A stretch of 64,000 bases of DNA from Granulosicoccus sp045110515 (GTDB taxonomy: Bacteria > Pseudomonadota > Gammaproteobacteria > Granulosicoccales > Granulosicoccaceae), in the NCBI GenBank assembly GCA_045110515.1, contig JBGCGD010000032.1:1-64000 (forward strand), in the 5' to 3' direction. The notes below the pieces were generated by a model. The model was not told where the DNA came from and ran no database searches. It worked only from the letters and a program-made list of their open reading frames with translations. Of this stretch, positions 50,091 to 58,486 are shown piece after piece (position 1 is the stretch's first letter; every line of letters starts with the position of its first letter). A program made the position numbers and the translations under genes.

Positions 50091-52394
50091 GTGTTCGCCA
50101 AATTCTTTAAGAATTGGCCATTGCGCCAACAGATCATTTTGGTGATGGGCTGCACCATTCTTACGGTCGGCCTCTGCGCGGCTGAATTCGTCCGCTATCA
50201 GGAGACCAAAGACTTTGGGCGCAGGATTCACGACGAAACTCAAACTCTGATAGCAACCTTGTCTCAATTGTCTTTGCAATCAATCCTATTGGAGGATCGC
50301 AGAGGCTTGGATAACAACATACGTAGAGTTGTCGACAAAACACCCGAAATTGAAGCGGTAACTATCTATAACAGACGCGGCATAGAACTAACTCAATGGC
50401 TAAAAAATGAGAAAATCGATGAATCATGGTGCCTCGATTTCTCACACGATGTCATGCTAGATGGAGAATCCATAGGTCACATTGATCTCAAGTGGAACGT
50501 CAAAAAGCAACAGGAAGAGATTCGAACATACGCAGCAAAGATATACCTATACGCTGCTACCATGTCGCTTATTCAAGCCTTTATCGTTGTGAGTTTGATC
50601 AACGGACTCGTAGTTGCTCCAATCAAGAAGATTCATGACCACCTGCTCGACTTAAAAACAAACAAAGATGCCGGAAACTTAAATATTGTTGCGGCTAGAG
50701 AGTTAACCGATCTGGGCAACTCTGCCAACGAATTAGGTACTATTCTCGAATTACGCAAACAAAAAGAGCTTGAACTGGAGGAAGCCTCTCGGGCAAAGTC
50801 TGAATTTCTAGCCAACATGTCCCACGAACTGAGAACGCCAATGAACGGCGTCTTGGGCATGCTCTCGCTATTAAAAGGCACAAAACTCGACCCGGAGCAA
50901 TCTGAACAAGTAAAGATAGCAACAACATCGGGTCGCTCTTTGTTAACTCTGATAAACGACATTCTGGATTTCTCAAAAGTAGAAGCCGGCAAACTTGAGT
51001 TCGAATCAATCGATTTTGATTTAGAGGAACTTGTAGAAGGTTGTGCACTAGCACTTACAGAGCAGGCTAACAGTAAAAACTTAGAACTTCTTTGCGATAT
51101 TGAAGGAAGCCTTCAACAACACGTCACTGGCGATCCGACAAGACTAAGACAAGTCATAACCAATTTAATGGGCAACGCGGTTAAGTTCACCAGCGAAGGT
51201 GAGGTTAAAATCAGCGTTAGAGAAATTAGCCGACAGGATGATAGTTCGAAGCTTTTGTTCACTATTTCTGACACCGGGGTCGGCATTCAAGAATCTGCTC
51301 TGGAGACAGTGTTTCAATCCTTTGCACAAGCCGACGGCTCGACCACGCGTAAGTATGGGGGAACTGGGCTTGGCTTAGCCATTAGCCGTAAACTCATTGA
51401 AGGTATGGGCGGTGAAATAGGTGTTAAATCAGTCCTTGGAAAAGGCAGCGACTTCTGGTTTGAGATTACTCTGCCTATGTCTGGCAGTACCCTTACGGAG
51501 AAAGCCCAGCAACAAACAGTCATTGCTCAAAAGATATTGCTGATAGAGAGTAACAAAGCCAGCGCTAACTTGATCTCTAGTCTTCTCTCTGAACTCTCGT
51601 TGAATGTCGTCGTTGTTGACTCAGGTAAAGCTGCTCTTGAGTCATTGCGTTCAACCATGACGCAAAACAGCGAGCCGGATCTAATTTTGTTCAGCGCCAA
51701 ATTAAAGGATATGCCAGGTGAGATATTCGCTCGATGTATAGAAGCTGACCCCTTGTTCGACAACATCAAGTTAGTGCCGATGGCGTACGTTACCGAGCAA
51801 GTCGCTGAGCTCTACCCACATAAAAACCCACGTATTGCAGCATCAATTACCAAACCAGTTAAACGCTCAGAGCTAGGTGCCATACTTGATGAAGCAATAA
51901 TGGGCTGCAATGAAGACCATACTGTCGAAGACAAAGAGCTAACCGCGCGCCTAAACGCTTATGCAAAACTGAAAGTTCTTGTTGTTGAAGACAATGCTGT
52001 CAACCAGGAAGTTGCACTGGGTATGTTAGCGAAAATCGGTGTGAATGCCGATGTTGCGGATAATGGTCAGGAAGGTCTCGACATGCTCGCAAAGCAACAT
52101 TTCGACCTAACCCTCATGGACTGCCAAATGCCGATTCTGGATGGTTATGAAGCAACAAAAGCGATTCGCGAGCGCGAAACCGAAAACTCACAACCCAGGC
52201 ATCCAATCATTGCTTTGACAGCCAATGCCATGATTGGAGATGCAGATAAGTGTCTTGCCGCAGGCATGGATGACTACTTATCTAAACCGTTTGAAGAACA
52301 TGCTCTTGAAGAAAAGATTGCCTTTTGGCTATCCGAGCGAATCGCAGAAATTAACGCAGACACTTATCCTGACGTTCTAGAAACGGCGGCTTAG
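50091..52394 (+). CDS. Hybrid sensor histidine kinase, BarA/GacS-like, with a degenerate receiver
   Basis: The 767-residue kinase begins at GTG 50091. The N-terminus WPLRQQIILVMGCTILTVGL is the first membrane segment. A periplasmic region of about 110 residues, a second segment (YLYAATMSLIQAFIVVSLI) and a HAMP-like linker follow. HisKA has phospho-His245 in NMSHELRTPMNG. HATPase shows NLMGNAVKFTSEGEVKI and GTGLGLAISRKLIEGMGG. A first receiver-like domain (about residues 480-600) has FSAKLKDMPG in place of the aspartate motif. The second receiver (LVVEDNAVNQEV; LTLMDCQMPILDG) is normal. No Hpt domain is present, so a separate Hpt must accept the phosphate. Confidence 0.92.
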   Translation: MFAKFFKNWPLRQQIILVMGCTILTVGLCAAEFVRYQETKDFGRRIHDETQTLIATLSQLSLQSILLEDRRGLDNNIRRVVDKTPEIEAVTIYNRRGIELTQWLKNEKIDESWCLDFSHDVMLDGESIGHIDLKWNVKKQQEEIRTYAAKIYLYAATMSLIQAFIVVSLINGLVVAPIKKIHDHLLDLKTNKDAGNLNIVAARELTDLGNSANELGTILELRKQKELELEEASRAKSEFLANMSHELRTPMNGVLGMLSLLKGTKLDPEQSEQVKIATTSGRSLLTLINDILDFSKVEAGKLEFESIDFDLEELVEGCALALTEQANSKNLELLCDIEGSLQQHVTGDPTRLRQVITNLMGNAVKFTSEGEVKISVREISRQDDSSKLLFTISDTGVGIQESALETVFQSFAQADGSTTRKYGGTGLGLAISRKLIEGMGGEIGVKSVLGKGSDFWFEITLPMSGSTLTEKAQQQTVIAQKILLIESNKASANLISSLLSELSLNVVVVDSGKAALESLRSTMTQNSEPDLILFSAKLKDMPGEIFARCIEADPLFDNIKLVPMAYVTEQVAELYPHKNPRIAASITKPVKRSELGAILDEAIMGCNEDHTVEDKELTARLNAYAKLKVLVVEDNAVNQEVALGMLAKIGVNADVADNGQEGLDMLAKQHFDLTLMDCQMPILDGYEATKAIRERETENSQPRHPIIALTANAMIGDADKCLAAGMDDYLSKPFEEHALEEKIAFWLSERIAEINADTYPDVLETAA

Positions 52395-52432
52395 AGAGCA
52401 ACTATTAATATAAGTACTTGGGAAGGACCACA

Positions 52433-52678
52433 ATGAACGAGAACAACGAGAATAGAACGCGCAACGATGATTTAAGTAATCAGAGTGAAAGCGATGTATA
52501 CAAGCTAACGCCTGCTCGACTATCGCGCCATCGTTCAACTATTGAGCGGCGCGCATTTAAAAACTCACTGGGTGATAGACGCTCAAAGGTAAGACTTACC
52601 GCATCGGGAAAACCCCAGCCTGATCGCCGTGTTGCCAATCGCGTTGCTAATGAAAGACTAACAAAGAAAACGGGCTAA
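52433..52678 (+). CDS. Small basic protein of unknown function
   Basis: An 81-residue protein with ATG 52433 and a GGAAGGA Shine-Dalgarno (an upstream TTG frame is not used). The composition is strongly basic and polar, with repeated RR pairs: RHRSTIERRAFKNSLGDRRS, and PDRRVANRVANERL. It has no hydrophobic stretch. I do not recognise it. It lies 38 bases after the BarA-like kinase and could share its mRNA. Confidence 0.6.
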   Translation: MNENNENRTRNDDLSNQSESDVYKLTPARLSRHRSTIERRAFKNSLGDRRSKVRLTASGKPQPDRRVANRVANERLTKKTG

Positions 52679-52705
52679 GGTATCTCACTAAGCACAATCC
52701 CCCCG

Positions 52706-54808
52706 CTAATTAGCAGGGAGAATATCAGGTAGGAAGGTTGTTATAACGGGGAAATTCCACAAGATAACCAGACCTACAACCTGTATAAACACAAATGGCC
52801 AAATACCTCTGTAGATATCACCCGTGGTAACACTCGGCGGCGCAACACCCCTTAGATAAAACAGCGCAAAACCAAATGGCGGCGTTATAAATGAGGTTTG
52901 TAGATTTACAGCGATCAAAATGGTTATCCATTCTGGTGGCATAAGAGCAGGATCTGCCGCATAAATGACAGGGCCGACAATAGGAATAACGATAAAGATA
53001 ATTTCTATAAAGTCGAGAACAAATCCTAAAACAAACAACACCAGCATCACAACGAGTAGCAGCTTTCTCGGATCGTCGATACTTCTTAGTACTTCTTGTA
53101 TGTAATGTTCACCACCGTAAGCTCTGATAGACAAGCTTAGGAACAACGAAGCGATAAGAATCATAAAAACCATGCTGGTCACTTTCGTTGTTTCACGCAC
53201 AACCGGCGACATGACTTTCTTGCGTATCAACACGATACAGCTATACAACAAACCGAAGACCGCGACATGATAGGCAACGATCGTTATCCAGACTGCCACC
53301 TGATTATCAAAACTAATTTCGTCAAGCGTCATTCGTAGGTCAAAGTTGCCGCGCATAAGCAACATGATGACCACAGCAAAGGATGCCCACAGAATAATGC
53401 GAGATGCACTTCTATCACCTGAAGAGAGCCTCGCAGCCGCAAGCATAATGGCTCCTGCCGCACCCAGTGATGCTGCCGGAGTAGGGCTGGTAACGCCTCC
53501 TAAAATTGATCCAAGAACTGAAACAATCAAAATGACAGGTGGTGCAACAACCCTAAGTACATCAATTTCGCTTAGGCGAGCCAACGCAGTTCTTACACCG
53601 ATCAGCAGCAAAACAACGGGAATTGCGTAAGCGATAAATCGGCTAGCGGAAGAGGCCTCTACGTCCAAAACTAGGACATCGACGAGCACATAACTAACGA
53701 CGCCCACTATTCCAATAAATAGAGGCAACTTCACGTAATGAGGCTGCAGCACCAAGGAAAGTATAAGGACGAACAACCCGGCTGTCGCAACAAACATAGT
53801 GCCATGCGATATTAAACCAGTATCACTTGCCCCTTCTTGACCAGTCACAATGCCAAACTGCGTTAGCACGATCCACGCTGTAACTAAGGCAACTATAGGC
53901 CCCAAGACAAGAAGAAGAATGAGGCCCGTTCTGTGACCATAGTGTTTAGCCACATCAAACTTATTAGGATCAGCATCATCTAATTTAATTGGTGGCGCAG
54001 AACCGGGCTTAAAAAGGGCGTAACCAAACGCATACAAAGCATAAAGTATGGCAAGCACAACACCGGGTATAAATGCCGCCTTAAACAGTGTTCCCGTAGA
54101 GAGCACCGCTGGCTCACCCAGCATCTCCATGACCGTTTGACCCATCTCTTTTGCGCGGTTCTCTTGTCCTATGGAGTACATATCCCCAACGATGGAACCT
54201 AGCAACACGATAACGATAGAGGGAGGAATGATCTGCCCCAGAGTTCCTGAGGTTGCAATGACACCCGTAGCCAGAGACTTAGAATACCCAGCACGCAGCA
54301 TCGTGGGCAAAGCGATAAGCCCCATAGTAACGACGGTGGCCCCCACAACGCCGGTACTGGCGGCGAGTAACGTACCCACAAGAACAACAGATATAGCAAG
54401 CCCACCCGGCAAAGTGCCGAAAGTTTTTGCCATAGTTGTCAGTAAGTCCTCAGCGATACGTGAACGCTCGAGCGCTATCCCCATTAATACGAAAAGGGGA
54501 ACAGCCAGCAAAGTTTCCACGTTGCCACCAAACGCTCTAGAGAAAACACCGCCTGACCACGTTGATAGCGTAGAGAGAAACGCGCCATCCCAGCCTCGCG
54601 GCAACACAGGGACAATTTCCGTAGCTCCTGAACGCTCAACCAGTGTGTAGAGAAGCCCGGCGTGACTCATCACGGCAATAATCCCAAAACTGACTATCGC
54701 GGAGCCTGCAATCGCAAAAGCCACTGGAAATCCGGACAAGATACCAATGAACAAACACGTGAACGTGATGATCAGAGAAATTTCTATTCCATTTAGCCCG
54801 AAGAACAT
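52706..54808 (-). CDS. dctM: TRAP transporter large permease (DctM), extended form
   Basis: About 700 residues from ATG 54808, four bases after the small-permease stop, with GAGGAT as ribosome site. A longer start at 54841 would overlap it. The N-terminal GIEISLIITFTCLFIGILSG, the block PLFVLMGIALERSRIAEDLL and TGVIATSGTLGQIIPPSIV belong to DctM. The C-terminal IEIIFIVIPIVGPVIYAADP closes it. Ordinary DctM proteins have about 430 residues; here roughly 250 extra residues, with several extra membrane segments, lie between the two conserved halves. Together with DctQ it forms the sodium-coupled channel. Confidence 0.9.
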   Translation of the reverse strand: MFFGLNGIEISLIITFTCLFIGILSGFPVAFAIAGSAIVSFGIIAVMSHAGLLYTLVERSGATEIVPVLPRGWDGAFLSTLSTWSGGVFSRAFGGNVETLLAVPLFVLMGIALERSRIAEDLLTTMAKTFGTLPGGLAISVVLVGTLLAASTGVVGATVVTMGLIALPTMLRAGYSKSLATGVIATSGTLGQIIPPSIVIVLLGSIVGDMYSIGQENRAKEMGQTVMEMLGEPAVLSTGTLFKAAFIPGVVLAILYALYAFGYALFKPGSAPPIKLDDADPNKFDVAKHYGHRTGLILLLVLGPIVALVTAWIVLTQFGIVTGQEGASDTGLISHGTMFVATAGLFVLILSLVLQPHYVKLPLFIGIVGVVSYVLVDVLVLDVEASSASRFIAYAIPVVLLLIGVRTALARLSEIDVLRVVAPPVILIVSVLGSILGGVTSPTPAASLGAAGAIMLAAARLSSGDRSASRIILWASFAVVIMLLMRGNFDLRMTLDEISFDNQVAVWITIVAYHVAVFGLLYSCIVLIRKKVMSPVVRETTKVTSMVFMILIASLFLSLSIRAYGGEHYIQEVLRSIDDPRKLLLVVMLVLFVLGFVLDFIEIIFIVIPIVGPVIYAADPALMPPEWITILIAVNLQTSFITPPFGFALFYLRGVAPPSVTTGDIYRGIWPFVFIQVVGLVILWNFPVITTFLPDILPAN

Positions 54809-54812
54809 GCGC

Positions 54813-56003
54813 TTATCCTCGAGTTGTGCGATCACCGACACCGGCAGGTGTCAGTGAGTTTATGGAAATGGGGCGTGCTCCGCTCTGTGCAATCGGGCTC
54901 TGCATACGAACAAACTGTCTATCGTTCACTTGGTGGACCGGCAGTGTTGTTGATTGATCGGTAGCGCCTGATGAAAACCTATCGCGTGCATTAATCACCG
55001 AAGTACGCATTTCATGGCTGGGGAGCGGAGAACTCTGTTGAACCAAATTGGCATCAACGTTTCCTGTGTCTGATTGATTCGACACATCTAGTTGGATGTC
55101 AGGTGAGGAATGCACTATCGACGAGTCAGCGCTTGGTATTTCGGAAGAGTCTTCCGGGTCTACCGCATTTGGATCAGGTGGGTGAGATTCGATAGTTTCG
55201 TCACCCGATAACAGCGCCCATAAGTTTCTCAGCATGAACGCCAGAGCTTGAATAAATAGCAGTGCAGCAAAGAACAAAATAAGTACTTTGAACGCCCAGA
55301 CCCAGGTAAATTCTGCCGTACCCGAAGTCTCTAATTTAACGCCGCGCCAACTCGCTTTTGTCGAGAAAATATTCATAGGGCGCTGAGCGAAGATGGAATT
55401 CATCGCCAACGGCCAAGAAAACCACCACAGCAGGACGGTGGTAGGCAGCATAAAAATAATGGAGCCTAGAAAATCGATAAATCGTTTCGCCCGGAATCCT
55501 AGATTTCCGTACACGAGGTCGACACGCACGTGACCACCTTCAATAAACGTATAAGCGGAGGCGAACGCGATTAGGATGGCATTGTAAAATTTTAGCTGAC
55601 CTGACAACCATTGCAGCTCCGCATTGGATAGCGCCATTCCAAACGGTGAGAATAGTAACTCATTGCCCTTGAACACTTGGCCCATAATGATGATCATTAC
55701 CTGTTGAAACATCAGTAACAGGACAAACCAGGCGGCAAACTGACCAATTTTGCGATTAAAAGCTTCTAAGGATAATACCGTTGACTTTAAAAATCGGCGA
55801 CTAAACAAGCTAACAACAATCAGCAACAGCACAAGGCTCAGCATCATATATAAGAATTCAACGGATTTTCCGGCCATGGTGAGCGCAATCATGCGTTCCT
55901 TGACGACTTCAATATTCGCCCATTGCCAAATAGTCCATGGCAACAGAACCAGATCTAACAGACCGTTAGCAAGGCCCTTAAGTATCGATAGAAATGACGC
56001 CAA
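54813..56003 (-). CDS. dctQ: TRAP transporter small permease (DctQ) with long C-terminal tail
   Basis: About 396 residues. No ATG fits the N-terminus. TTG 56003 has a near-perfect GGAGG Shine-Dalgarno five bases upstream and is preferred over TTG 56015. The membrane part has segments such as LLLIVVSLFSRRFL, WFVLLLMFQQVMIIIMG, AYTFIEGGHVRVDLVYGNL (the DctQ signature) and ILFFAALLFIQALAFML. From about residue 268 a polar, Ser/Asp/Pro-rich tail of 130 residues follows. DctQ proteins are normally about 170 residues, so both an insert and the tail are extra. It pairs with DctM, four bases later. Confidence 0.85.
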   Translation of the reverse strand: MASFLSILKGLANGLLDLVLLPWTIWQWANIEVVKERMIALTMAGKSVEFLYMMLSLVLLLIVVSLFSRRFLKSTVLSLEAFNRKIGQFAAWFVLLLMFQQVMIIIMGQVFKGNELLFSPFGMALSNAELQWLSGQLKFYNAILIAFASAYTFIEGGHVRVDLVYGNLGFRAKRFIDFLGSIIFMLPTTVLLWWFSWPLAMNSIFAQRPMNIFSTKASWRGVKLETSGTAEFTWVWAFKVLILFFAALLFIQALAFMLRNLWALLSGDETIESHPPDPNAVDPEDSSEIPSADSSIVHSSPDIQLDVSNQSDTGNVDANLVQQSSPLPSHEMRTSVINARDRFSSGATDQSTTLPVHQVNDRQFVRMQSPIAQSGARPISINSLTPAGVGDRTTRG

Positions 56004-56015
56004 GCGTGCCTCCAA

Positions 56016-56027
56016 GGAAACGTTTCC
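56016..56027. promoter_or_regulatory. 12-base perfect palindrome, LacI/CcpA-like operator shape
   Basis: GGAAACGTTTCC lies immediately upstream of the TTG start of dctQ. Its central AACGTT with flanking symmetry is what LacI-family regulators recognise. No LacI-type gene is in the window. It may also form a small hairpin close to the ribosome site, or be chance. Confidence 0.35.
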
Positions 56028-56043
56028 GTTCTACAAAATAAAA

Positions 56044-56094
56044 AACTGCAATACCGCAGCCGGTTTTATAAATACCAGCTACCGTATTGCAGTT
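56044..56094 (-). terminator. Terminator/attenuator between dctP and dctQ
   Basis: Arms of 11 bases, 56044-56054 and 56084-56094, pair perfectly and continue inwards with mostly paired bases, giving a long hairpin. On the minus strand it is followed by a T run (complement of 56041-56045). It starts 28 bases after the dctP stop. Such a partial terminator would keep the periplasmic binding protein in excess over the membrane subunits. Confidence 0.8.
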
Positions 56095-56122
56095 AAGGAA
56101 CAGTCAAATAATTCCGACCATT

Positions 56123-57220
56123 TTATCCGCGTACGCGATCTCGTTGACGAGTGTAAGCACCGTCAGAGAGTCCTGCCCAACGTGAAGACAGCTGCATGCT
56201 TTCCATGACAGAACCATGAACCTTCGCAAAGAACTCGTCGTCCATGTTCTCGTCCATGATTTCCTGAGAAGCACTTCCGAACGCATCCCAAACCGAATCA
56301 GGGAATTCAAGTGTCTGTACACCACCAGCAACCAAACGATCGAGCGCTTGAGAGTTGTTGGCTAAGTACTGATGTAGGTTCCAGCTGTTCGCTTCACCTG
56401 CAGCAATTTGAATCATCTTCTGGTGATGCGGCTTCAGACTTGCGAATCGATCTGAGTTGGTCGCGAGTGTCAGACCTGCACCCGGCTCATGGAATCCAGA
56501 TGTGTAGAAAATCTTAGTGATTTCTTGGAAACCCGCTTTTTCATCGGCCCATGGTCCGATCCACTCTGTACCATCAATTGCGCCTGATGCCAGTGCCTGA
56601 TAAACCTCAGAACCTGGGAGAGTTTGAACAGAAGCACCTAAGCGACCTAGAGCCTTACCACCTAAACCAGGCATTCTGAACTTCAGACCTTTGAAGTCGT
56701 CAGCGCTGTTGATTTCTTTGCGGAACCAACCACCGGCCTGAGCCCCAGTGTTTCCAGCAAGGAAAGAGACTAAGCCGAATTCTTCGCCCAGCTCACGGTG
56801 CATTTCATGTCCACCCATGTGGTAGTACCAGTTGTTGAGCTCGATAGGCGTCATTCCAAACGGTACAGCTGTGAAGAATGCAAACGCAGGATGCTGTCCG
56901 ACCCAGTAGTAGTCAGCTGCGTGGTACATATCAGCCTGTCCACTGGTGACCGCGTCAAATACTGCCGGCAAGCCTGAGACGAGTTCGCCCTGTGCCTTAA
57001 CTTCGATTTCCAGTGTGCCGTCAGACATGGCATTCACTGAATCTGCAACTCGCTGAGCTGCATCAAATACCCCGGCAAGGCCTCGACCCCAAGCAGTAAC
57101 CATAACCAGCTTCTCACGGCCCTGAGATATGGCCGGAGCTGATGTGATGAGTCCGGTGCCCGCTACAGCAGCGGCGCTCGCGGCACCTGCACCAGTTTTC
57201 AAAAATTGACGACGTGACAT
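56123..57220 (-). CDS. dctP: TRAP transporter substrate-binding protein (DctP/TakP-like)
   Basis: The 365-residue periplasmic protein begins with a twin-arginine signal, SRRQFLKTGAGAASAAAVAG, then MVTAWGRGLAGVFDAAQRVA and MSDGTLEIEVKAQGELV. FRKEINSADDFKGLKFRMPG carries the conserved arginine that clamps a carboxylate, and ASGAIDGTEWIGPWADE is the second conserved block. The TakP-like group binds alpha-keto acids or other small carboxylates; Tat export is common in it. It is the first gene of the TRAP cluster. An aldolase that makes or uses pyruvate lies just upstream on the same strand. Confidence 0.92.
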   Translation of the reverse strand: MSRRQFLKTGAGAASAAAVAGTGLITSAPAISQGREKLVMVTAWGRGLAGVFDAAQRVADSVNAMSDGTLEIEVKAQGELVSGLPAVFDAVTSGQADMYHAADYYWVGQHPAFAFFTAVPFGMTPIELNNWYYHMGGHEMHRELGEEFGLVSFLAGNTGAQAGGWFRKEINSADDFKGLKFRMPGLGGKALGRLGASVQTLPGSEVYQALASGAIDGTEWIGPWADEKAGFQEITKIFYTSGFHEPGAGLTLATNSDRFASLKPHHQKMIQIAAGEANSWNLHQYLANNSQALDRLVAGGVQTLEFPDSVWDAFGSASQEIMDENMDDEFFAKVHGSVMESMQLSSRWAGLSDGAYTRQRDRVRG

Positions 57221-57500
57221 AGATTAAGTCTCTTTAAAATTTTAAGGAAATCTGATTTGTTCGTGTTGAAAGCCCAGTCACTCCTGGACTGCTCCAAATG
57301 GCAACACTTGTTCGGTTTAAGAACAGCATTTATTCTTTCGCCGATGCAGGTAATGTAGCCTAATCAACAAGCCAACGTCCACATTCAAGCTCGAATAGTT
57401 CCTTTCACGCCAGATTTAGTGTGCACTAGTTCAGGGTTTACAGAAGCCTGCCAAAGAGAATTTTTTACAAAAGAACAGACACTTCCCCACCTTGGCTAGA

Positions 57501-58316
57501 TCACTTTGCTAATTTTTTAATTTTACGATTATTGAGCCCGTCAGACTGGAAGGCTGCTTTGAGCATACCAACGTCCGATCCACTAAACACAAGATCGTAG
57601 CCTTCGGCGTATAACTTTCTCGCATTGCGGGCAGGATTAGTCAATGTCGCCAGCGGTTTACCACAGGTTTTTACAGCCTTTTGAACCTTTCTAATAGCAG
57701 CCCTTGTCACTTTATGTTCCGGCTCCCCCATGTTTCCCAAGCTCCCAGCCAGGTCGTAGGGGCCGATAAACAGACCATCAACACCGTCAATACTGGCAAG
57801 CTCTGCCGCTACATTGACCGCCTGCTCAGTTTCGATTTGAATCAATAATCGGAAGCGCTTTCGATGATTTTTTAGATAATCCTCCGTATGAACCCCATAG
57901 CCCGTTGCGCGGACAATGCCCGCGGCCATACCCCGTGTACCATTGGGCGCATAGAATGAGGCACGCGCCAGCGCTTTAGCTTCCTCTACCGAATTAACCA
58001 TCGGAATCATGACGCCGTCAGCCCCCATGTCCATCAATCTTCCAATCCACACTGTGTCCTTATCCGGGGTGCGAACAAATGCTTTTGCACCAGAGAGTTG
58101 CACTGCACGTATCATCGTTAGGGTTGCTTCGAGTGACACAGCACTGTGTTCCATATCGATCATTGCGCAATCGTAGTCACAAGCGCCAACCAATTCGCCA
58201 ACGATGGGATCAAATAAGTTAATCCAGCAACCACTGCTTGGGAACCCTTTACCCGCACCGCTCAGGTGCGACCGGGCGGCTGATTTCTCAATTCGGGCTG
58301 TGCTCTTTCGACTCAC
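57501..58316 (-). CDS. HpcH/HpaI-family class II pyruvate aldolase
   Basis: The 271-residue aldolase starts at GTG 58316 with an AGGAA ribosome site. YDCAMIDMEHSAVSLEAT, AFVRTPDKDTVWIGRLMDMG (with the catalytic Arg), LIQIETEQAVN (metal-binding Glu) and GLFIGPYDLAGSLG (metal-binding Asp) are the conserved elements. The family cleaves 4-hydroxy-2-oxoacids to pyruvate or oxaloacetate-type acids plus an aldehyde. The TRAP genes 280 bases downstream suggest use of an imported carboxylate, but the 4-hydroxyphenylacetate pathway is not supported. Confidence 0.88.
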   Translation of the reverse strand: MSRKSTARIEKSAARSHLSGAGKGFPSSGCWINLFDPIVGELVGACDYDCAMIDMEHSAVSLEATLTMIRAVQLSGAKAFVRTPDKDTVWIGRLMDMGADGVMIPMVNSVEEAKALARASFYAPNGTRGMAAGIVRATGYGVHTEDYLKNHRKRFRLLIQIETEQAVNVAAELASIDGVDGLFIGPYDLAGSLGNMGEPEHKVTRAAIRKVQKAVKTCGKPLATLTNPARNARKLYAEGYDLVFSGSDVGMLKAAFQSDGLNNRKIKKLAK

Positions 58317-58338
58317 GGTAGATTCCTGTTAACATATC

Positions 58339-58368
58339 AATCGCGTGGGATTATTATCCCACGCGATT
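58339..58368. promoter_or_regulatory. 30-base inverted repeat upstream of the aldolase gene
   Basis: Perfect 12-base arms (58339-58350 and 58357-58368) around TTATTA, with the core TGGGA-TTATTA-TCCCA. It lies 23 bases upstream of the leftward aldolase start and 118 bases before the rightward DUF6502 gene. No gene ends here, so it is unlikely to be a terminator. It may be an operator for either divergent gene or an mRNA hairpin. Confidence 0.5.
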
Positions 58369-58486
58369 CATCAATTGAAGCTCGACGAACTGCGCTAAAC
58401 AGCAGCAAAGACGCACAAAACTGTACAGATACAATACTCACGGGCTAAGACGGCAACCCAAAAAATTGGCCCGTAGCGGACAAAGT

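Noticed and set aside
54171..54650. 159-codon plus-strand frame inside dctM
   Set aside because: Its Pro/Thr/Ser-rich translation is the antisense image of membrane helices.
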